Part shown: positions 58,611 to 64,000 of the stretch, one piece after another | Layout of the letters: each line of letters opens with the position of its first letter | Numbering within the stretch: position 1 is the first letter of the stretch | Notes under the pieces: model-generated | Told to the model about the DNA's origin: nothing | Databases searched by the model: none | The model's input: only the letters and a program-made list of their open reading frames with translations | Program-made: the position numbers and the translations under genes | Source: Steromphala cineraria | Taxonomy: Eukaryota; Mollusca; Gastropoda; Trochida; Trochidae | Assembly (NCBI GenBank): GCA_916613615.1 | Contig: OU744735.1 | Coordinates: 54,700,082-54,764,081, forward strand | Direction of reading: 5' to 3' | Length of the DNA stretch: 64,000 nt

Positions 58611-59173
58611 CATAATAATCTCAAAATTAAACTCATGCAATGTCCCCTCTACGGTTCCGTAGGAAGCGCCATAATAAGATGTGTAAAAAGGGGGATAATC
58701 TGAGATTTAATAATAGTAATTCTTCCTCGAAGAGTTCATGTTCTATTAGACCAGGAAAATAATATTTTCCTGATTTTTGAATTATTGTTTCTCAAAGTTT
58801 TGCGAAATCATTTCATTTAAGTCGGCAGAGAATGTTATTCCAAGAAGCTTGGATGGTTCTTTAGACCAACGAAGTGGTATGTGCGGACAAAGTTGCTCAT
58901 CAGAATTTATCATGGAGCTATACGATTGAAAAATACTAAAAGGTTCAATGTACTCTTACGTTAATATAACAATTTAACAATGCTTTGAATGCTTATATGT
59001 CAATTTAAATCACAACATAACATAACATGCCTTTCAAGATACGTTATCTAATAATCGGAAGGTTTCCGGATAAAATCTTATCACACATGTTGCACATTCT
59101 CAAGACTTATTACGCATTAAGTCAGGTGTTACATATGTGAAGTTTGTCATGTTTTTAAACTAGGGCTTCTACC

Positions 59174-61213
59174 ATGTTTCATCAGACTCTGATTCTTCTT
59201 GTTGTCGTATATTGTACAGAAGGTGAGTTGATAAATGACACAGAGGTTTAAACCAACCTAATTGGGAACGATAAAATGGTTAATGTATTGTTGGATTTAA
59301 ATGATTCATTTACAAAGTGAATTGAAATAAATTTTAGATCTAAAGAAACCGTACACCTGTATTTTCTCAAATGTTAGATCAGTTTACTTTGATGAAATTA
59401 TTTATATTTTTCGTTCTCTTTAGATTCATTATTCACATAAATATGTAAGTTTTAAAGGGACAGTAGCACGCTATTAGCCAAGAAATGATCTCCTGCAAAC
59501 GCGGATAATAGTTCCAATTGCAAAACATGTTTTTCAATAAAAATGGCTGTAGTAAAACGTTACGTGAGTTACGCAAAGCAATTCTAAAATGGTTGAAATG
59601 TGTACACTTAAATTGCCGTCGTGTTTTATTATAAGATATAACTACTAATACTGATGTAGTAATATGAAAACAATTGAGCACTCAAACGTATCATTGGAAC
59701 CTTTCTAGTGTCAGTAAATTATTGTCTATAAGTGTCAAATTCTGACTTTTATCCAATACAGTTGGTTCTGGATTTTGCGAAAACGGCTGGGTGAGATTCA
59801 ACGACTCCTGTTACAAGTTCCAGAGAACCAAGGAAAGATGGACAGATGCGTCTGTGAGCAGTATTTAATCTTATTCATTATCAAAATGTAGTTGAACTTC
59901 TCGAGACACACATATGTCAAACAGAATGATTGCTCTTGCGGGACAATGTTGAATGAAGCGGGGCACGTGAGAGAAACTAACATGGTACGAATGCGTACCA
60001 GTGCGGACAGATTTCGCAAACTATGAGAAATGATGGTAGGCAACGGGGGTGAACTATTTGATTGACAGGTGAATTATACATGTGATTCTCGGGACAACGC
60101 CTGCTTGTCAATGCACACCCAAACGTACAAGTGAGTAAATTGATACCTTCAGTTAGGAACAACTTTACCTAATGGTATGTGACGGTCTTTTAGGTTGTCT
60201 TTGTAATTAGCCGTTTGACAAAGTAATCCATAAAAATACTAGATGGTGAACAAACTTGCAAGTTGCAGTTGTATACATCTCTGTTTCAGGATATATGTAA
60301 AACTTTCGGAGCTGTCCTTGCAAGCGTTGAGACATCTGACGAAAATGTCTTCCTGAGACAATTCCTGTTTGATGTAGTATGTAAGTAACCTGCTTATTAT
60401 TTCTTATTGAAGATCGGGCAACATGATATGTACCTAATTCATAAATCAATAGCATTGTTATCGTGGATTGATGACACAAGCTAATCGTAATCAAGACTAA
60501 ACCATTAATTAAAGTGTTATTACCGTAGCCTATAATTGCTTGTCATTTATCTCTTGAGCAGATTACACATTTTCAGATATTCTTGTGTTGTTCTCAAGCA
60601 GAGAACGACATAAGAATCTGTGTCGAAACGTCGCATACAATGAACAAAGAAGCTGTTATCCATATATTCCTCTGCATTATTGTCTTGCACCAGACTTAGT
60701 TTATACCTACTAATTATTGGAAAGAATATCATTCCGAGGGTATCTAACCTCATTCTCTCTGTGTCAGAACCATTGGTAAAGGGTTGCGGAAGGATTTTAT
60801 TATAGACACACTTGACCTTTGAACTTTGACATTGACAGAACATTAAGACAATCGTCATATACCATGTTTACATGTCCTAATCCATGTTCTTGATTTTAAC
60901 GGTGCGGGGGGGGGGGGGGGGGGGGGAGGGGGTGGGGGGGGGGGGGGAGACATTGACAGAACGTTAAGACAATCGCCCAATGGGATGTTTACATGTTCTA
61001 GATTTCGACGGTGCGTGGATAGGAGGGACAGACAGTGATAGCGAGGGAACCTGGAAGTGGGTGACAGGGGACCCATTGACCTACACGTCATGGGGACCTG
61101 GGGAGCCTGACAGTCACAATGGATGGAATGAAGACTGCATGTGTCTTCGCCCTGTTGGATGGGCCGATTATGCGTGCAACTATTTGTTTGCTTATGTTTG
61201 TGAGAAGGAGTAA
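59174..61213 (+). CDS. Secreted C-type lectin, single CTLD
   Basis: Four exons splice in frame: 59174-59222, 59762-59853, 60290-60380 and 61002-61213 (TAA). Total 444 nt, 147 aa. Exon 1 is a signal peptide (MFHQTLILLVVVYCTE). The remaining protein is one compact C-type lectin domain: CENGWVRFNDSCYKF, WTDASDICKTFGAVLASVET, WIGGTDSDSEGTWKWVTGD, WGPGEPDSHNGWNEDCMCL and WADYACNYLFAYVCE. The calcium/sugar motif is EPD, not the usual EPN (mannose) or QPD (galactose). The usual WND is WAD. So calcium-dependent sugar binding is uncertain, although the fold and the disulphide cysteines are intact. Likely role is secreted pattern recognition, by analogy. A dead L1/Tx1-like element lies upstream and an I-like element directly downstream. 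Confidence 0.9.
60596..60665. repeat. Second GAAACGTCGC tail repeat
   Basis: GACATAAGAATCTGTGTC forms a short 4-bp stem, followed by GAAACGTCGC and AACAAAGAAGCTG. Related to 540-650. Lies in the last intron of the C-type lectin gene. Confidence 0.4.
60828..61012. repeat. Duplicated acceptor/exon start flanking a poly-G tract
   Basis: 60828-60904 and 60949-61012 share GACATTGACAGAAC, TTAAGACAATCG and ATGTTTACATG. Both then run into TTCT(T/A)G, ATTT(T/C) and ACGGTGCG. Only the second copy continues into the real last exon. Between them lies 60905-60947, almost pure G. Confidence 0.85.
60905..60947 (+). repeat. Poly-G tract, G-quadruplex capable
   Basis: About 43 bases, all G except one A and one T. 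It lies 55 bp upstream of the last C-type lectin exon, on the transcribed (sense) strand. A second, shorter G tract occurs at 61423-61446. Confidence 0.95.
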
Positions 61214-61229
61214 GTACTTGTTGAATGAA

Positions 61230-62356
61230 GAAATGTTGTTGTTGGATTGTTGTTTAACGTCTTCTTCACCATACGGTGATGTCGCCGACGTGGGGTCGTT
61301 ATGGGAGTTGTGGGAGTTATTTCCAAAAAAAGGGGCATGAAATTTAGAATAGGTCTTAGGCACCCAAGTAAAATTAATAAAAGTTCTAAAGTGGTTAAAA
61401 TTAATTTAGAATTTGGAATAGAGTGAGGGGGGGGGGAGGGGGGGGGCTGAAATTATGAATAGTCAGTAAATAAATAGTGCTGTGAAATGGCGTGGTACCT
61501 GAAAGAGATAGAAAGAATATATTATGTATGGGAAATTATATTGAAGTAAAAAGGTTTAAAGTAGTATTTGAGATGGTATTTTTAATTGTGATAAGATAAA
61601 ATTGTATTTGAATAATTGTGTTTGAATTGTATTTATATTTATTTGTAATTAGTAATGTTTTATATCTAAATTTATTGATAATTGAGTGAAAGGAGTAATA
61701 CTTATCTTTTTGGTTTGATATACTTAGTCTGTTATTTGCTGTTGTTTCCAGCGTTGTTATCTTCGCAATGTGCGTTTTTTCTTTCTTGAAGGTCGTCTGA
61801 CTGGTATTGTACCTATGTAAAGTGCAGGGGGTAGTCTAACCATACACTTAGGTACAATACCTGTCCTCCCCACTGAACCCGATTAAGAAGCAGGCAGTGA
61901 GGGTTTTGAGGTTTGCTACTGGGAAAATTACCAGTTATAATTTAGTGAAGTGCCGGGGGTAGCCACACCGTGCACTTTAAGTGAAGAGTTTTAACCATTT
62001 TGCCCTGTGCCCAAGTCCTACCAGTTATCCCAAATATGGGAGTGGTAAATATTATTTTAGGTGTTAGGTGGAAATCTCCCGTTGGGAGCCTACGCGCCTG
62101 TTTGTATAGGCTTGCGCGAGTGGTCCCGAGGTAATGTATATCGTGAACCCATCTCACCAACCAGCTCTGGTCGTGGGTCGCCATGACCAACACTTACCAG
62201 AAGAAGGAGGTTTAAGAGATCAGTCTCGCTTGCGTAGGGTCCTTCTGGGAGTTTTACCGTGGGGTGGTTGTTAGGGTTTAGTGACCCTTAAATTGGGGAG
62301 GGGATGAGGGGTAGGTAATGGTTAAGAGTTTGGGTGTAAGGCTAGGTGGTTATTAA
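61230..62356 (-). mobile_element. 3' UTR of the I-like retrotransposon
   Basis: Non-coding sequence after the stop of the RT-RNase H frame. The end near 61235-61290 (GTTGTTGTTGGATTGTTG, TTTAACGTC) resembles common mollusc non-LTR 3' tails, though the exact end is not fixed. It contains a 30-bp related pair (AAGTGC.GGGGGTAG near 61817 and 61948) and a G tract. Confidence 0.55.
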
Positions 62357-64000
62357 TTATAATGTTTTATACAATTTGGTTTGTAGTAGGAATACTGAAA
62401 GGTACTGGTAATTTTTAGCATTGGCTAACAGTTCTTGTGGGTTGTTAGCGTTTACATTTTCAAGGAGTTGTCCCCTGTGTTTTTTGTATTTATCACATTG
62501 AAACAGAATGTGATTTATGGTGTCTTCGACATGACATTGATTACATAGATTATTTGGTGCTTTCCCTATTTTGTGGAGATAAACCCCGTTGCAAACATTG
62601 TTGAGTCTGAGTCTAGTTATGGCTACATCAACCCTTCTAAAGTTGTGGAAGTTTTTAACTTTTCTAAGTTTTGTAGGTTGTACTTGATAGTACTGGGTAT
62701 GTCCCCAGTTGCCTTTAAAGGTTTTGTTGTATTCATCCGTTGTAATTGATTTTACAATGCTCTTAATTTCTTTTTTAGTAAATGGTATGTTGACATTATT
62801 GCTGTGGGTTAGACCTGCTTTTGCTGCTCGGTCGGCTCTTTCATTGCCTGTTAGGCCTATGTGGGAAGGCACCCATATAAATCTAACATTGTTGTTATCC
62901 TGAGTTAGATAATTATACCCCTGGTAAATTTGATGTAGAAGTTCATGACTATTTTTTTCCGTTTTGTTTTGTATAGCTTGCAGTGAGCTGAGTGAATCTG
63001 TAAATATAGCTATATTTTTGTGTTTGTAGCCTTTAGTGATAACGAGTGCTTGTCGAATAGCTACAAGTTCAGCTGTGAAGATAGAGGTTTTGTCTGGTAG
63101 TTTAAGGGATATATCTTCATCACCTGTGTGAGTGAAGGATATCCCAGAGCCTACTCTTCCTTTTTCATCTTTAGACCCGTCAGTAAAGATTTGAATGTAT
63201 TCAGTTTGATTGTAGTTTTGTTCTATATAGACTTGAGTGTTACTGAGGTCACTAGGTTTGGGATTAGTTTTGTCCATGAGGTCTTTCAATTTGATATCAA
63301 CTTGGATATCGGGGATGTCTGGAGGTTTTAAGATATGCTTGGTATATGGGTCAGATATAACGTCTATTGTATCAAGGTCATATTTGTCTATGTGATTTTT
63401 CATGGTAACACCAAATGGTGTTGGTATTTTTTTTACTCTTTTTGTCATTATTTGTTTCTTACGAGTGATGATATTTTGTAAACATGGCTTATGTTTTGAT
63501 CTAACAATATAGTTGGTAATATTATCTTCCCATTCTTTTTCTAGCGGGAGTTCACCTAGTTCATGTCTGACTAGCTCCATTGATGTGCCACTTAGGCATC
63601 CTGATATATATCTGTAGGCTTGATTTTGTATGGTTTTTAGCTTTTGTATGTTGGTTTGACTAGTGTCGCACCAAGCTTCTGCTCCATAGTGCAGTTTGGA
63701 TTTAATCAGAGATTTATATAGTAAGAGTAACATTTCCTTGCTGCTGCCCCACGTGGTGTTAGAAAGTATTCGTAATATATTGAGATCTTTTTTACATCTA
63801 TGTGACAGTTCAACAATATGTTGATTCCATGTTAGATATTCATCAAAGATTATACCTAAAAATTTGACATACTTAACTTGGTTTAATGGTTCTTCATTAA
63901 TGTATAATTTCAGTGGTCTGCAGTCGGCTCTGGGTGTTGGCCGAAAGAGAATTGATACAGTTTTACTTGTGGATAATTGAAATCCCCAATTTTGGGTCCA
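62357..64000 (-). CDS. I-like non-LTR retrotransposon ORF2: RT C-terminus plus RNase H, partial
   Basis: The frame is open from the stop at 62357 to the window edge at 64000 (547 residues visible), so it is 5'-truncated by the window. The RT thumb region has WTQNWGFQLSTSKT, KYVKFLGIIFD and LWNQH-type residues, then LLLLYKSLIKSKLHYGAEAW. An RNase H domain follows with all four acidic residues visible: IFTDGSK, TAELVAIRQAL, IFTDSLSSLQAI and WVPSHIGLTGNERADRAAK. A Cys/His cluster (CNQCHVEDTINHILFQC) closes the protein. RT plus RNase H is characteristic of I-group elements. No stop or frameshift is seen, suggesting a recent insertion. The ATG at 63733 is internal. Confidence 0.93.
   Translation of the reverse strand, partial: WTQNWGFQLSTSKTVSILFRPTPRADCRPLKLYINEEPLNQVKYVKFLGIIFDEYLTWNQHIVELSHRCKKDLNILRILSNTTWGSSKEMLLLLYKSLIKSKLHYGAEAWCDTSQTNIQKLKTIQNQAYRYISGCLSGTSMELVRHELGELPLEKEWEDNITNYIVRSKHKPCLQNIITRKKQIMTKRVKKIPTPFGVTMKNHIDKYDLDTIDVISDPYTKHILKPPDIPDIQVDIKLKDLMDKTNPKPSDLSNTQVYIEQNYNQTEYIQIFTDGSKDEKGRVGSGISFTHTGDEDISLKLPDKTSIFTAELVAIRQALVITKGYKHKNIAIFTDSLSSLQAIQNKTEKNSHELLHQIYQGYNYLTQDNNNVRFIWVPSHIGLTGNERADRAAKAGLTHSNNVNIPFTKKEIKSIVKSITTDEYNKTFKGNWGHTQYYQVQPTKLRKVKNFHNFRRVDVAITRLRLNNVCNGVYLHKIGKAPNNLCNQCHVEDTINHILFQCDKYKKHRGQLLENVNANNPQELLANAKNYQYLSVFLLQTKLYKTL

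Larger units (their letters stand above)
54797..58662. mobile_element. 3,866-bp foldback DNA element with palindrome arrays
   Basis: Ends are inverted repeats of roughly 0.8 kb (54797-55575 and 57820-58662) starting CTACGGAACCGTAGAGGGG. The first 14 bases are themselves a near-palindrome. GAAG flanks both sides (54793-54796 and 58663-58666), a 4-bp target duplication. Each arm holds nine tandem 20-bp units with TCGTGGCCACGA. The core (55625-57115) is an inverted pair of degenerate repeat arrays rich in AACCCTCGCTTTGCC on the left and GGCAAAGCGAGGGTT on the right. No transposase seen, so presumably mobilised in trans. A short TSD of 4 bp would fit an Academ-like family, but this is a guess. 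Confidence 0.88.
53560..58925 (-). pseudogene. L1/Tx1-like ORF2 remnant split by a foldback element
   Basis: Right of the insertion (58663-58925) the minus strand reads PSKLLGITFSADLNEM and KSQIIPLFTHLIMALP; left of it (54796 downward) it continues NPPENFVKRLNSILYKFIWGG, then KGGLKMIDI. This order is typical of the region after the RT in L1/Tx1-type ORF2 proteins. Further down come WISDY-type residues, the 154-codon frame at 54162-54626, and a C-terminal CTFC segment near 53870-53890. Several stops and frameshifts show it is dead. Removing 54797-58662 and one copy of GAAG restores continuity of the reading frame at the junction. The 5' break is about 250 bp upstream of the C-type lectin ATG. 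Confidence 0.8.

Noticed and set aside
60069..60130. Extra C-type lectin exon (VNYTCDSRDNACLSMHTQTY)
   Set aside because: It has AG and GT borders, but including it breaks the frame into the next exon; direct joining of 59853 to 60290 gives the standard domain.

Overview
The window is eukaryotic nuclear DNA: AT-rich, intron-dense, with GT..AG splice sites, many classes of transposable element and many micro/minisatellites. Secreted PAN, F-type lectin and C-type lectin genes next to Tc1, CR1-like, L1/Tx1-like, I-like and Ty3/gypsy-like elements suggest a marine lophotrochozoan, most likely a mollusc (perhaps a gastropod). That assignment is inference; no species-diagnostic gene is visible. Nothing prokaryotic (operons, RBSs, CRISPR) is present.

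Layout. 0-9 kb holds lectin gene 1 on the minus strand (four coding exons, 2424-8909): signal peptide plus PAN/Apple-like domain, a 27-residue Cys-rich linker, then an F-type lectin (fucolectin) domain split over two exons. Its intron 3 carries a broken Ty3/gypsy integrase and a foldback MITE. 9.3-13.8 kb is a 0.7-0.8 kb direct repeat flanking a truncated CR1-like reverse transcriptase. 13.9-20.7 kb is gene-free: a minisatellite, a foldback region with four TGACGTCA-type palindromes, and a 2,068-bp element with ~340-bp inverted ends and a perfect 8-bp target duplication. 20.7-25.9 kb holds an orphan signal-peptide exon (+) and lectin gene 2 (minus), a paralogue of gene 1 with the same exon phases. 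An almost intact Tc1-type transposon lies in its intron 1. 26-31 kb is MITEs and a minisatellite. 31.2-45.9 kb is an unrecognised multi-exon gene on the minus strand (about 821 aa from four frame-compatible exons). 46-53.5 kb is gene-poor with foldback elements. 53.6-58.9 kb is an L1/Tx1-like remnant interrupted by a 3,866-bp foldback element with arrays of the palindrome TCGTGGCCACGA and an inverted core of CCCTAA-like repeats. 59.2-61.2 kb is a compact C-type lectin gene (+, 147 aa). From about 61.2 kb to the window edge lies an I-like retrotransposon (minus) whose visible RT-RNase H frame is open.

How the genes relate. The three lectin genes encode predicted secreted carbohydrate-recognition proteins and could form part of an innate-immune or mucus lectin repertoire; this is inferred from domains only. 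Genes 1 and 2 are clearly duplicates. The rest is mostly a record of repeated transposon insertion and local duplication, several events lying at or next to lectin splice junctions. All multi-exon models rest on splice-site and phase reasoning by eye.
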